A stretch of 63,903 nucleotides of DNA from Actinomycetota bacterium (lineage in GTDB: Bacteria > Actinomycetota > Actinomycetes > Nanopelagicales > Nanopelagicaceae). Positions 9,378 through 18,351 of the stretch are shown here, in pieces. The translations under genes were made by a program, and so were the position numbers. The stretch covers positions 1 to 63,903 of the forward strand of contig CANHRM010000005.1 of NCBI GenBank assembly GCA_947463725.1, written 5' to 3'. Every line of letters starts with the position of its first letter. Positions within the stretch are counted from its first letter, which is position 1. A model generated the notes under the pieces. It had not been told where the DNA came from and did not search any database. It worked only from the letters and a program-made list of their open reading frames with translations.

Positions 9378-11150
9378 ATGTCATCAAAAAAACGTGGGAT
9401 TACCCATATCCCTGCGATCGATGGTTTGCGCGCTGTCGCAGTAATCGCAGTAATGCTCTATCACTTAGGTTTTTCCTGGATACCAGGTGGATTCCTAGGT
9501 GTTGATCTCTTCTTCGTAATTTCAGGTTACGTCATCACTCGTCTTCTGCTTGATTCAATTCAGCGAAGTGGCGGGCTAGATCTACGTGCTTTCTATTTAG
9601 CTCGTGTACGACGATTGCTGCCACCGTTACTTTTCATGATTTTTGGAACTGCAATTTTTGTTGGCATCTGGGTGCCAGAAACCTCACGACGTTTAGTCAG
9701 CGATGCGCCTTTTTCAATCTTTGGTGGCATGAATTGGTGGCTAGTTTTTCGCCATACTGATTATTTCGAGGCTATTGGTCGACCACCATTACTGCAACAC
9801 ACTTGGTCGCTGGCTGTTGAAGCTCAGTTCTATTTGATCTGGCCGTTAGTACTTTTACTCATTCTTAAGTGGTTCGGCAAGAAGCGAATTCCTGGAGCTG
9901 CACTATTCATCGCTGCTATTTCTGGAATCACCCTCTTTGTTGTCTCTCTCTCGCTCGATGCTTCAAGTAGCTCCCAAGTTAGCCATGTTTATTTCGGAAC
10001 CGACACCCACAGCATTGGCTTGTTCCTTGGAGCTGCACTTGCCGTGAGCTGGATTCCGCAAAATTTAAAGAGTGAAGTCACTCAAAGAGCTCAAGACTTC
10101 GTCGATGGAATCGGTGTAATTGGGTTCATTGGAATTATTGGTGCATTCTTATTGATTAATGAAAGCGACACCACGCTTTATCGCTTAGCTTTCCCGCTTG
10201 CCGGAATATTTGGTTGCGCGATTCTAACTTCTATCGTACATCCGGCATCTCGCTTCGCGCCGTTATTGCGCACTCGCACTCTTATCTGGATTGGCGAACG
10301 TTCATATGCAATTTATCTCTGGCATTGGATTGTCTTCCAACTAACTCGCCCTAGCGTTGATATTGCTGGACAAGATTGGGCGCTCTACACCGTGCGTTTC
10401 TTAATAGTTTTAGCACTTGCTGACATTTCATTACGCCTAGTTGAACTACCAGTTCGAAGTGGCGCTGTTGAGTCTTGGTTCCGCGGAATGAAGTATCGGA
10501 CTAAGAAAGTTCGCATTCGACAAAAAATTTCTGTGGCAGTTGGCACGATAGTACTTCTTGCAGCAACCACCGCAATTAGTGCAAACGCGATTTCAGTTGC
10601 CGACCAAGAGACCGCTGCGCTAGAAAAAGAATTGACTCAAGAACTTAAACCTTCTGCGCCAAATCCCCCAGTAATTTCTAATGTTGGACTACCTGATCTA
10701 TGGGTTACGGGTGATTCGGTCATTTTAGGAATCCGTTATGAGCTTGGTGATCTGCGCACAATTGGTTTGATAAATGCTCGAGTTGGTCGACAAGCACCCG
10801 AGCTAATAGAAGTTATAAGACATGACAAGTTAACTATTGGTGATGCCCCAATAATTTTCAATTTAGGAAATAACAATGCACTAACTAGAACGCAAGTTGC
10901 AGATGTTTTTGCAGAGGTGGCCAATCAAAGTCAGATAATTGTCGTAAACACCGCTGTGCCGCGTCCATGGCGTGACGCGAACAATGCGCTAATTGCTGAA
11001 TTTGCAGCCTTAAATTCACGGATCCAAATAGTCGATTGGGCCACGATCTCGCAAAATCATCCAGAGTATTTCGCCCCTGATGGCGTGCATCTTAAACTGG
11101 CTGGAATCAAGGTTTACGTGGCAGCAATTATGGAAGCTCTAAATAAATAA
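9378..11150 (+). CDS. Acyltransferase 3 fused to an SGNH-type C-terminal domain (OafA/OatA-like)
   Basis: 590 aa membrane enzyme. The N-terminal part (about residues 1-390) is an acyltransferase-3 domain with GLRAVAVIAVMLYHLGF, GFLGVDLFFVISGYVITRLL and HTWSLAVEAQFYLIWP, which transfers acyl groups across the membrane. After a further membrane helix comes an extracytoplasmic SGNH-like domain: GDS at WVTGDSVIL, NLGNNNAL and the catalytic pair in APDGVHLKLAG. Such fusions O-acetylate cell-wall or surface glycans; the target here is unknown. It ends at a bidirectional terminator. Confidence 0.88.
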   Translation: MSSKKRGITHIPAIDGLRAVAVIAVMLYHLGFSWIPGGFLGVDLFFVISGYVITRLLLDSIQRSGGLDLRAFYLARVRRLLPPLLFMIFGTAIFVGIWVPETSRRLVSDAPFSIFGGMNWWLVFRHTDYFEAIGRPPLLQHTWSLAVEAQFYLIWPLVLLLILKWFGKKRIPGAALFIAAISGITLFVVSLSLDASSSSQVSHVYFGTDTHSIGLFLGAALAVSWIPQNLKSEVTQRAQDFVDGIGVIGFIGIIGAFLLINESDTTLYRLAFPLAGIFGCAILTSIVHPASRFAPLLRTRTLIWIGERSYAIYLWHWIVFQLTRPSVDIAGQDWALYTVRFLIVLALADISLRLVELPVRSGAVESWFRGMKYRTKKVRIRQKISVAVGTIVLLAATTAISANAISVADQETAALEKELTQELKPSAPNPPVISNVGLPDLWVTGDSVILGIRYELGDLRTIGLINARVGRQAPELIEVIRHDKLTIGDAPIIFNLGNNNALTRTQVADVFAEVANQSQIIVVNTAVPRPWRDANNALIAEFAALNSRIQIVDWATISQNHPEYFAPDGVHLKLAGIKVYVAAIMEALNK

Positions 11151-11181
11151 GAGAGCTTTTTAAGTAATTACAAGAAATAAA

Positions 11182-11214
11182 AAAGACCCCGAGCGAATTG
11201 CTCGAGGTCTTTCT
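11182..11214. terminator. Bidirectional intrinsic terminator between converging genes
   Basis: AAAGACC-CGAGC and GCTCG-AGGTCTTT form a long stem around 11182-11213 with the loop GAATT, A-rich on the left and T-rich on the right, so it can serve both the acyltransferase gene (plus) and the H1-like/FN3 gene (minus). Confidence 0.85.
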
Positions 11215-11241
11215 TATTAATTCCTTATTTCTTCAAGCTGG

Positions 11242-12114
11242 CTACTTGTATTGACCAGGTAATCCGAAAATCTTTGCTGGTGCAACTTGACCATCTGAGT
11301 AAACGCTAGAGACTCGGAACTGAGTCCAGCCACCGTCACTCTTAGCCATTTCTAATGTTGTTTGATCAGCTGGAACTGTGGCAACGCTCTGCCAAGCTTT
11401 TCCATCTGGTGCGATCTCAACTAAGTAACCAGTTAAACCTTCAGTTGCTGTTGGGGCAACCCAACGCAACTTGATTCCACCGGTTGCACCAAGTGCTACA
11501 AACTTTGCAGGTGCTTCAATTGTTGTAACTGCTGCACCACTTGTTGCTGATTCAGTTGGTGTTGCACTCGCTTCAGTTGATGTGCTTGCAGTTGGCATTG
11601 GTGCTGCGTCTTTGTCTTTTGAAGATGATTGAGACCAAACCACGAAAGCCAATAATGCGATACCAATAATTACTGCCATTACAACGCGACTTGATGCGCC
11701 TTGTTGTGGTTTAGCAGCAGGTGTTGGTGTGGCTGGACGTACTGGAGCAACAGGTGCTGCAGCGCGAGGTGCAGATGAAGTTACTGGGACTGCTGGAACT
11801 CTTACTGTTGAAGCAGAAGTTCTCTTAACAGCAGCTTTCTTAGCTACCCGCTTCTTTGGCGCAGCTTTCTTAGCTACAGCTTTCTTAGCAACTTTCTTCT
11901 TTGCAACTGCTTTCTTAGCAACTTTCTTTGCTGGCTTTTTAGCAGCAGCTTTCTTAATAGTTTTTTTAGCAGCTGGCTTCTTAGCCGCGGCTTTCTTTTT
12001 GGCTACAGCTTTTTTCGCTGCTGGCTTCTTAGCCGCGGTTTTCTTTTTGGCTACGGCTTTTTTAACAGGTGCTTTCTTTGCTGCCTTCTTGGCAACTTTC
12101 TTCTTTACAGCCAC
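11242..12114 (-). CDS. Single-pass membrane protein with histone-H1-like Lys/Ala-rich N-terminus and extracytoplasmic FN3 domain
   Basis: 290 aa. Residues 1-100 are almost only Lys, Ala, Pro and Val in repeats of the form [12 protein letters not shown], as in bacterial histone-H1-like proteins and mycobacterial HupB tails. A proline/alanine linker follows, then one membrane helix ([17 protein letters not shown], about residues 145-162), then a Ser/Thr-rich stretch and a C-terminal fibronectin-III-like domain (about 205-290; [21 protein letters not shown]). By the positive-inside rule the basic tail is cytoplasmic and the FN3 domain outside. It could tether nucleoid DNA or RNA to the envelope; this is inference. 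The repeats create a long antisense ORF that should be ignored. Confidence 0.8.
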   Translation of the reverse strand: MAVKKKVAKKAAKKAPVKKAVAKKKTAAKKPAAKKAVAKKKAAAKKPAAKKTIKKAAAKKPAKKVAKKAVAKKKVAKKAVAKKAAPKKRVAKKAAVKRTSASTVRVPAVPVTSSAPRAAAPVAPVRPATPTPAAKPQQGASSRVVMAVIIGIALLAFVVWSQSSSKDKDAAPMPTASTSTEASATPTESATSGAAVTTIEAPAKFVALGATGGIKLRWVAPTATEGLTGYLVEIAPDGKAWQSVATVPADQTTLEMAKSDGGWTQFRVSSVYSDGQVAPAKIFGLPGQYK

Positions 12115-12181
12115 GTTAACTCCTTGGGTAGCGGTACGCGCGCAAGTAACGCACTCGGATAAACCAAGGTTACCGTAGCGA

Positions 12182-12784
12182 TTACAGCATTTCTAAGACA
12201 AAGGGGGCTATTGCGCGCAGCGATTTTCCCCGGTGGCTTATGGCATCTTTCTCGGAAGCGCTCATTTGCGCGCTGGAAATTGTTAATCCATCCGGCTGAA
12301 ATAGCGGGTCATATCCAAAGCCATTCTTGCCGATTGGTTCGTGGCTGATAGAGCCATAAAAACGCCCTTCACGGGTGACTTCGCGGCCATCTGGCATTAC
12401 CAGCGCAGTTACGCAAATGAAGTAAGCCGTTCTTTTTCCATCGGGCACATGTATCAACTCCTGCAAGAGTTTGGAATTGTTTGCATCGTCATCACCATGA
12501 GTTCCCGCATATCTTGCCGAATAGATTCCAGGTGCACCGTAAAGTGCTTCGACGCAGAGGCCACTGTCATCAGCTATAGCTGGCAATCCGGTTTCAGCAC
12601 AAATTGAACGTGCTTTAAGTAATGCGTTTTCTTCAAAAGTTTCGCCAGTCTCATCGACATCACTAGTTTCGGGAAATTTCTCCAACCCTAGTAACCGAAT
12701 ACTTCCAGGTGCTAACTCATCGAGGATGCGCCGGAACTCTTCAATCTTTCCTTTATTGCGAGAAGCTAAAACTAAATCTTTCAC
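12182..12784 (-). CDS. rdgB: RdgB/HAM1 non-canonical purine NTP pyrophosphatase
   Basis: 200 aa. Hydrolyses dITP/XTP to monophosphates and so keeps deaminated purines out of [19 protein letters not shown] at the N-terminus is the family's substrate loop, with [26 protein letters not shown] and [12 protein letters not shown] downstream. The start is GTG (12784) with AGGGGAG just upstream. It is the last gene of the minus-strand rph-murI series, the same order as in Mycobacterium tuberculosis. Confidence 0.95.
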   Translation of the reverse strand: MKDLVLASRNKGKIEEFRRILDELAPGSIRLLGLEKFPETSDVDETGETFEENALLKARSICAETGLPAIADDSGLCVEALYGAPGIYSARYAGTHGDDDANNSKLLQELIHVPDGKRTAYFICVTALVMPDGREVTREGRFYGSISHEPIGKNGFGYDPLFQPDGLTISSAQMSASEKDAISHRGKSLRAIAPFVLEML

Positions 12785-12843
12785 TGTTCTCCCCTAGGCA
12801 CAATACGTCAAAATATTTTAGATTTAGTTCGTATCTAAATAGA

Positions 12844-13575
12844 TTATTTAGCTAACGCGGCAGTTTGAAGTTTTCCTAGTTCTTTGCAACCAGCAACAGC
12901 TAAATCCAATAATTGATTTAGTAGGTCACGATCGAATGGCACACCTTCGGCAGTGCCTTGCACCTCAATAAATCTGCCATCGCCACTACAAACAACATTC
13001 ATATCGGTATCTGCGCGCACATCTTCTTCATAACAAAGATCAAGCATTGGAACTCCACCAACTATTCCAACGCTTACCGCTGCTACCGAATCAGATAATG
13101 GATTAGCAGTTGCTTTAATGTGACCTTGACTCTTTGCCCATGTAATTGCATCAGCTAGTGCAACGTAAGCACCAGTAATTGCAGCAGTACGTGTTCCGCC
13201 ATCGGCTTGCAATACATCGCAGTCAATGACAATAGTATTTTCGCCAAGTTCTTTAGTGTTAATGACAGCGCGCAAAGAGCGGCCAACTAAACGAGAAATC
13301 TCTTGAGTGCGACCGCCCAATTTTCCTTTAACACTTTCGCGATCTGAGCGAGTATGCGTTGCGCGAGGCAACATCGCATATTCGGAAGTAACCCAGCCAG
13401 TTCCGCTGTCTTTTAGCCAGCGAGGCACGCCTGGTGAAAATGAAGCTACGCAGAGAACTCGAGTTTTGCCAAACTCAACTAATACCGAACCTTCGGCATG
13501 GTCAAGCCAGTTGCGAGTGATCTTAATTTCGCGTAGATCAGTTACAGCGCGACCATCATTACGTGTGGTTGTCAT
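12844..13575 (-). CDS. rph: Ribonuclease PH
   Basis: 243 aa phosphorolytic 3' exoribonuclease that trims tRNA 3' ends. Family motifs: [69 protein letters not shown] and [17 protein letters not shown]. Two adjacent ATG codons occur; the second (13575) is better spaced from GAGG and is used here. It lies 60 bp upstream of rdgB on the same strand. Confidence 0.95.
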   Translation of the reverse strand: MTTTRNDGRAVTDLREIKITRNWLDHAEGSVLVEFGKTRVLCVASFSPGVPRWLKDSGTGWVTSEYAMLPRATHTRSDRESVKGKLGGRTQEISRLVGRSLRAVINTKELGENTIVIDCDVLQADGGTRTAAITGAYVALADAITWAKSQGHIKATANPLSDSVAAVSVGIVGGVPMLDLCYEEDVRADTDMNVVCSGDGRFIEVQGTAEGVPFDRDLLNQLLDLAVAGCKELGKLQTAALAK

Positions 13576-13638
13576 CATTTCCTCAGTCGTCTCCGTTTTA
13601 GTTGGTGAATATTTAGTTTCATTAAATTTATTTATAAC

Positions 13639-14439
13639 TTAAGTTAACGATTGATGTTCTACTTGACCAACTTCTGGGCCCAAGAATCGTCGCGCCAATG
13701 TTTCGAAAGCAGCTGCATCCCCCGTAGCTAGAAAACGATGTGTTGCTGGTGTCGTGTTATCGGTGCGCAAGGAATCACTTTCAACCAAGATTCTATAAAG
13801 ATCTTTGGCGGTTTCTTCGGCACTAGAAACTAGCGAAACGTTATTGCCCATTACATATGAAATAACACCAGTTAAAAGTGGGTAGTGAGTACAGCCCAGA
13901 ACCAAAGTATCTACATCGGCTTGCATAACTTCGGCTAAATATTCTTTCGCAATCTTTGTAATCTCAGCGCCAGATGTTTCGCCACGTTCAACAAATTCAA
14001 CAAAGCGAGGGCAGGCAATTGAAGTGATCTCTAAATGTGGCGCAGCAGCAAATGCATCTAAATAAGCAGCGGAATCAATAGTGGCTCGAGTTCCGATTAC
14101 GCCAATGCGACCTGTGCGACTTGCTGCGACTGCGCGACGCACTGCCGGTTGGATTACTTCAATTACCGGAATCGAATAACGTTCACGTGCATCGCGTAAC
14201 ATGGCAGCACTTGCTGTATTGCATGCAATCACAATTGCTTTCACGCCTTGATCAACTAGAAAATCCATTAGCTCAAGTGAAAACTCGCGTACCTCGGCCA
14301 ATGGACGTGGGCCATAAGGGCCACGCGCTGTATCGCCAATATAAAGAGTGGACTCATTTGGTAATTGATCAAGAATTGCTCTCGCTACGGTTAATCCGCC
14401 GACGCCAGAATCGAAGATTCCGATAGGCGCGTTACTCAT
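13639..14439 (-). CDS. murI: Glutamate racemase
   Basis: 266 aa. Makes D-glutamate for peptidoglycan. The two catalytic cysteines are in IACNTASAA and LGCTHYPLL, and the substrate loop [16 protein letters not shown] and [12 protein letters not shown] are present. The ATG is 7 nt after TAGACT (on the minus strand), so a leaderless start is likely. Confidence 0.96.
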   Translation of the reverse strand: MSNAPIGIFDSGVGGLTVARAILDQLPNESTLYIGDTARGPYGPRPLAEVREFSLELMDFLVDQGVKAIVIACNTASAAMLRDARERYSIPVIEVIQPAVRRAVAASRTGRIGVIGTRATIDSAAYLDAFAAAPHLEITSIACPRFVEFVERGETSGAEITKIAKEYLAEVMQADVDTLVLGCTHYPLLTGVISYVMGNNVSLVSSAEETAKDLYRILVESDSLRTDNTTPATHRFLATGDAAAFETLARRFLGPEVGQVEHQSLT

Positions 14440-14485
14440 GTGTTGAAGTCTAACGGGCGAGGCAAGAAGAAATGATTAAGCGGGT

Positions 14486-15717
<1,232 letters not shown>

Positions 15718-15795
15718 GTATTAATTCTCTCTGGTTATCGTTGTTGATACAAATTGAATCTGGGTAAAACTATTCAGTGCAGGTTAACTGGATCT

Positions 15796-16218
15796 TTAAA
15801 GAATGAATTCGACTGGTTCTTCGGTAACTACGCCATCAATTATTCGATATGAACGAAATTCAGTTGCAGGTGCAATCTCTTCGCGGGTAGAGACCAATAC
15901 GTAATGCGCACCAGGTTCGCCGGCATAAGAGATATCAGTACGTGATGGATAAGCTTCAGTTTCCGTATGTGAATGATAAATGACAACAATTTCTTCATCG
16001 TTATCATCGACTTCTCGGTAGAGCGCTAATAAATCTTTCGGATCAAATTCGTAAAATGTTGGTGATGCCGCTGCATTGAACATGGGCTTAAGGCGTTCAG
16101 CAATTCCGTTACGACCAATGATTACGCCACATGCCTCATTTGGATATTCAGCTCGGGCTTGGGTCAAAATTGCATCGGCCATGGCTTGCGGCACTCGTAA
16201 TCCGGTCGCAGTTGTCAT
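15796..16218 (-). CDS. mec: Mec, JAMM-type Zn peptidase releasing cysteine from CysO
   Basis: 140 aa. The JAMM signature is complete: Glu28 (NEACGVIIG), His82-x-His84 (YHSHTE) and Asp95, with the S/P spacing of H-x-H-x10-D. The enzyme cuts cysteine from the CysO-cysteine adduct. It is first in the mec-cysO-cysM series. Its 5' side faces the actinorhodopsin gene, with 306 bp shared between the divergent starts. Confidence 0.95.
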   Translation of the reverse strand: MTTATGLRVPQAMADAILTQARAEYPNEACGVIIGRNGIAERLKPMFNAAASPTFYEFDPKDLLALYREVDDNDEEIVVIYHSHTETEAYPSRTDISYAGEPGAHYVLVSTREEIAPATEFRSYRIIDGVVTEEPVEFIL

Positions 16219-16335
16219 GTGCCGTTTTTGTCCTTTTTTGATAGTAACTCAGGTAAGTAAAAAATAGTGATAACCCGCTGGTCTAGCCCCAAACCCAACG
16301 AGAATTAGTCTACTTGGCAAGAAATATTTAAAAAA

Positions 16336-16366
16336 GTTGCGAATCATTCGCATTTCATGTTGCGAA
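16336..16366. promoter_or_regulatory. Operator-like palindrome and direct repeat upstream of the actinorhodopsin promoter
   Basis: GCGAATCATTCGC (16339-16351) is a perfect 13-bp palindrome with a single central base. GTTGCGAA occurs at 16336-16343 and again at 16359-16366, 23 bp apart. The cluster lies about 30-60 bp upstream of the putative -35 box and between divergent genes, so it could bind a regulator of either. Confidence 0.45.
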
Positions 16367-16393
16367 AACCCTAAATCAAGCGCACCATTTACC

Positions 16394-16423
16394 TTGGTTC
16401 GGATAGAACTGCGGCAGTTATAC
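16394..16423 (+). promoter_or_regulatory. Putative sigma-70-type promoter of the actinorhodopsin gene
   Basis: TTGGTT (16394-16399) and TTATAC (16418-16423) are 18 bp apart. Transcription would start near 16430, giving a leader of about 95 nt that contains the hairpins described next. Found by eye only. Confidence 0.45.
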
Positions 16424-16516
16424 GAGACCTTCATATGATCTCTCGTCTGGCTGAGGCGGTTCGTATGCGAACGCCAGCCTCGCCCGAGGCCTGGTTTTAC
16501 AAAGCCCCACGGAGGC
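16422..16516 (+). promoter_or_regulatory. Structured 5' leader of the actinorhodopsin gene with alternative hairpins (attenuator-like)
   Basis: Helix A pairs CTGGC (16447-16451) with GCCAG (16473-16477), stacked on GTTCG/CGAAC (16459-16463/16468-16472) around the loop TATG. Helix B pairs CCAGCCTC (16474-16481) with GAGG and CTGG (16486-16489, 16491-16494, one bulged C) around GCCC, followed by TTTT at 16495-16498. The two share GCCAG and exclude each other, as antiterminator and terminator would. GCCTC (16477-16481) can also pair with GAGGC copies at 16453-16457, 16486-16490 and 16512-16516, the last being the Shine-Dalgarno. ACGAGA (16422-16427) and TCTCGT (16441-16446) can pair further upstream. 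Function is inferred. Confidence 0.5.
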
Positions 16517-16524
16517 TTATTTAG

Positions 16525-17295
16525 ATGATTACTCTAAACCCAAACCAATGGAATCTTGTTTATAACATTTTTTCATTCGGTTTAATCTCAATGCTCGCAT
16601 GCACCGTTTATACATTGGTGTCACAGAGCCGAGTACTACCTAAGTACCGCACCGCCCTTGTAATGTCATCAATGGTTACATTCATTGCTGGCTACCACTA
16701 CTGGCGTATCTTCAACTCATTCGACCATGCATCAACCGGAATGAAGGTTGACGTTTCAGGCAATCAAGATGCATTCAATGAGGCATACCGTTATGTTGAC
16801 TGGCTACTAACTGTTCCTCTACTTCTAGTTGAAGTTGTTGCAGTGCTTGCACTTGCAAAGGAAGTTTCCAGATCACTCATCACTCGTTTGGTTCCAGCAT
16901 CAGCTGCAATGATCGCACTTGGTTACCCAGGTGAAATCGCAACAGGACCAGATGCACAAAATACACAGATCCTTTTCGGTGTTCTTTCAACACTTCCATT
17001 CCTATACATCCTTTACGTACTATTCGTAGAGCTTGGTAAATCACTAGATCGTCAACCAGAGGGTGTTGCAGCAACCATTGGTCGCTTGCGCCTACTTCTA
17101 ATTGCGACATGGGGCGTTTACCCAGTTTCATACATCCTGGGTATGGGTAATGACGTGGCTACAGAAAATCAGTTCGTTGGCGTTCAGGTTGGTTACACAA
17201 TCGCTGACATCTTGGCTAAGTGCGTATTCGGTCTAACAATTCTAAAGATCGCACGTATGAAGTCAGCTGCAGAAGGCATGAAGGAAGATCACTAA
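16525..17295 (+). CDS. actR: Actinorhodopsin, light-driven proton pump
   Basis: 256 aa, seven membrane helices. Proton acceptor Asp92 and donor Glu103 sit in YRYVDWLLTVPLLLVEVV, the acceptor-linked His58 in AGYHYW, and the retinal Schiff-base lysine is Lys232 (ADILAKCVFG). Leu100, matching position 105 of green proteorhodopsin, predicts green absorption. Gly152 (ILFGVLST) aligns with Trp138 of bacteriorhodopsin and the small residue that opens the carotenoid-antenna fenestration in xanthorhodopsin. GGAGG at 16511-16515 is the ribosome site. A strong terminator follows. Retinal can be made by the neighbouring lycopene cyclase and Blh genes. Confidence 0.97.
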   Translation: MITLNPNQWNLVYNIFSFGLISMLACTVYTLVSQSRVLPKYRTALVMSSMVTFIAGYHYWRIFNSFDHASTGMKVDVSGNQDAFNEAYRYVDWLLTVPLLLVEVVAVLALAKEVSRSLITRLVPASAAMIALGYPGEIATGPDAQNTQILFGVLSTLPFLYILYVLFVELGKSLDRQPEGVAATIGRLRLLLIATWGVYPVSYILGMGNDVATENQFVGVQVGYTIADILAKCVFGLTILKIARMKSAAEGMKEDH

Positions 17296-17320
17296 GTTAT
17301 AAAAGCAAGTTAAACCTTGC

Positions 17321-17359
17321 GAGAGGGAAGGCGGGAAACCGCCTTCCCTCTCTTTTTTT
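17321..17359 (+). terminator. Strong intrinsic terminator after actinorhodopsin
   Basis: A perfect 14-bp stem (17321-17334 with 17339-17352) closed by a GAAA tetraloop is followed by seven T. It is one of the strongest terminators in the window and fits a highly transcribed single gene. Confidence 0.95.
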
Positions 17360-17447
17360 CTATTTAGATCAATATTTACATAAAGCAACTAGAATCAGAT
17401 TTATAACTAGCTAGAGGGAGAACCTAAAAATTATAAATAATTACCGC

Positions 17448-17669
17448 ATGTGGGCTTATGCCTTGATAGCAACTGGCTGCATCAACTGGAGCTACCAGCG
17501 CGAACAAGCTGGAGTTGTTGGTCGAAGTGCGATTGTCGTTATCCCAGGTCTAGTACTAATCGCAATTACATTCAATAAAACTATGGCTGCTAAATTAGAT
17601 TCGAAAGCTGCTAAGTATTTATGGGGCGCCGTTGGAATAGCAGCGCTAATTTACGCTTTTATAAACTAG
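17448..17669 (+). CDS. Small two-helix membrane protein in the phototrophy module
   Basis: 73 aa. It has two hydrophobic stretches (about residues 26-42, SAIVVIPGLVLIAITF, and 58-72, YLWGAVGIAALIYAF) separated by a short charged loop. I do not recognise the family. No Shine-Dalgarno is correctly spaced from ATG 17448; GAGGGAGAA lies about 27 nt upstream, so the start is uncertain. Its TAG stop shares the palindrome CTAG (17666-17669) with the stop of the convergent lycopene cyclase gene. Lying between actinorhodopsin and carotenoid genes, it may serve rhodopsin or carotenoid function; this is context only. Confidence 0.6.
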   Translation: MWAYALIATGCINWSYQREQAGVVGRSAIVVIPGLVLIAITFNKTMAAKLDSKAAKYLWGAVGIAALIYAFIN

Positions 17670-17974
17670 TTTTCATTACTAGAGCTACGCTTTTTAAAGA
17701 AATCCCACGCTGAGAGCGTAAGTAAGATCATCGAAAACCCAAATAGTAAATCCTCGATTGGGGCTCCGGCTAGCCGTTGACCAATAATTTCGGTATCTGA
17801 ATACATGACTATGTCATTTGAAGTAAGCCACCAATTGGTCAGTAATTGAAATGGCAAAATTAACAAGTAAGTAAGCCAAAAAATTCCTCGGGTCATCATT
17901 TGGGATTTCAAGATGAATAGATCGAGAACTACTGCCAGGAATACGGCGTTAAGTGCGATGTCAGAGTAGATCAC
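17666..17974 (-). CDS. crtYd: Lycopene beta-cyclase subunit, CrtYd-like
   Basis: 102 aa with three membrane helices, one half of the heterodimeric lycopene cyclase known from Actinobacteria. The conserved acidic motif is GAPIEDLLFGFSMILLTLSAWDFF. With its partner it cyclises both ends of lycopene to give beta-carotene, the substrate for retinal formation. It overlaps the partner gene by 14 bp, indicating coupled translation. Confidence 0.9.
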   Translation of the reverse strand: MIYSDIALNAVFLAVVLDLFILKSQMMTRGIFWLTYLLILPFQLLTNWWLTSNDIVMYSDTEIIGQRLAGAPIEDLLFGFSMILLTLSAWDFFKKRSSSNEN

Positions 17975-18305
17975 TTGAGCGCTCTTTCGTTTTACCCCAG
18001 CCAGTTAATTTAACGAGCGCCAAGTAAGTAAGCACCGTCATAAGCGGAACAATAATGAAGAACAAAACTTCTTCGATCGGCAACTTTCCGAACAGCATAA
18101 TTCCTAAAATCTGATCGGAATCAAAGAACCAACTACCTTTGCTCACTGCCCAGAAATCCCAGATTAAATAGATCGCCAGAATCATTAAATCGGTAAAAAG
18201 AAACAACTTTATTTTCTTGGCGAACTGCAATTTAAATCCGAAGTTAACGCCAACGGCGCAAATTGCCACGAAAAGTAAAACGTACGAGTAGTGCAGATTT
18301 TCCAC
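17961..18305 (-). CDS. crtYc: Lycopene beta-cyclase subunit, CrtYc-like
   Basis: 114 aa with three membrane helices. GKLPIEEVLFFIIVPLMTVLTYLAL is the signature of the lycopene cyclase domain. It is the first gene of the minus-strand pair; 46 bp separate its start from that of blh on the other strand, so the two directions share a very short promoter region. Confidence 0.9.
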   Translation of the reverse strand: MENLHYSYVLLFVAICAVGVNFGFKLQFAKKIKLFLFTDLMILAIYLIWDFWAVSKGSWFFDSDQILGIMLFGKLPIEEVLFFIIVPLMTVLTYLALVKLTGWGKTKERSSDLL

Positions 18306-18339
18306 GCCTAATCCTCTCGCAATCCAATCAATTTGAGCC

Positions 18340-18345
18340 TAATCT
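18340..18345 (+). promoter_or_regulatory. -10 box giving a probable leaderless blh mRNA
   Basis: TAATCT is followed by exactly 6 nt (ATAGCC) and then the ATG of blh. The same TANNNT-N6-ATG arrangement recurs at about ten other genes in this window. Confidence 0.6.
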
Positions 18346-18351
18346 ATAGCC

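Noticed and set aside
11729-12178. 149-codon plus-strand ORF opposite the H1-like gene
   Set aside because: Shadow of the Lys/Ala repeats (low-complexity Ala/Phe/Leu on the other strand); no ribosome site.
16249-16434. Minus-strand 61-codon ORF upstream of actR
   Set aside because: Spans the promoter/operator region, no ribosome site and no recognisable protein.
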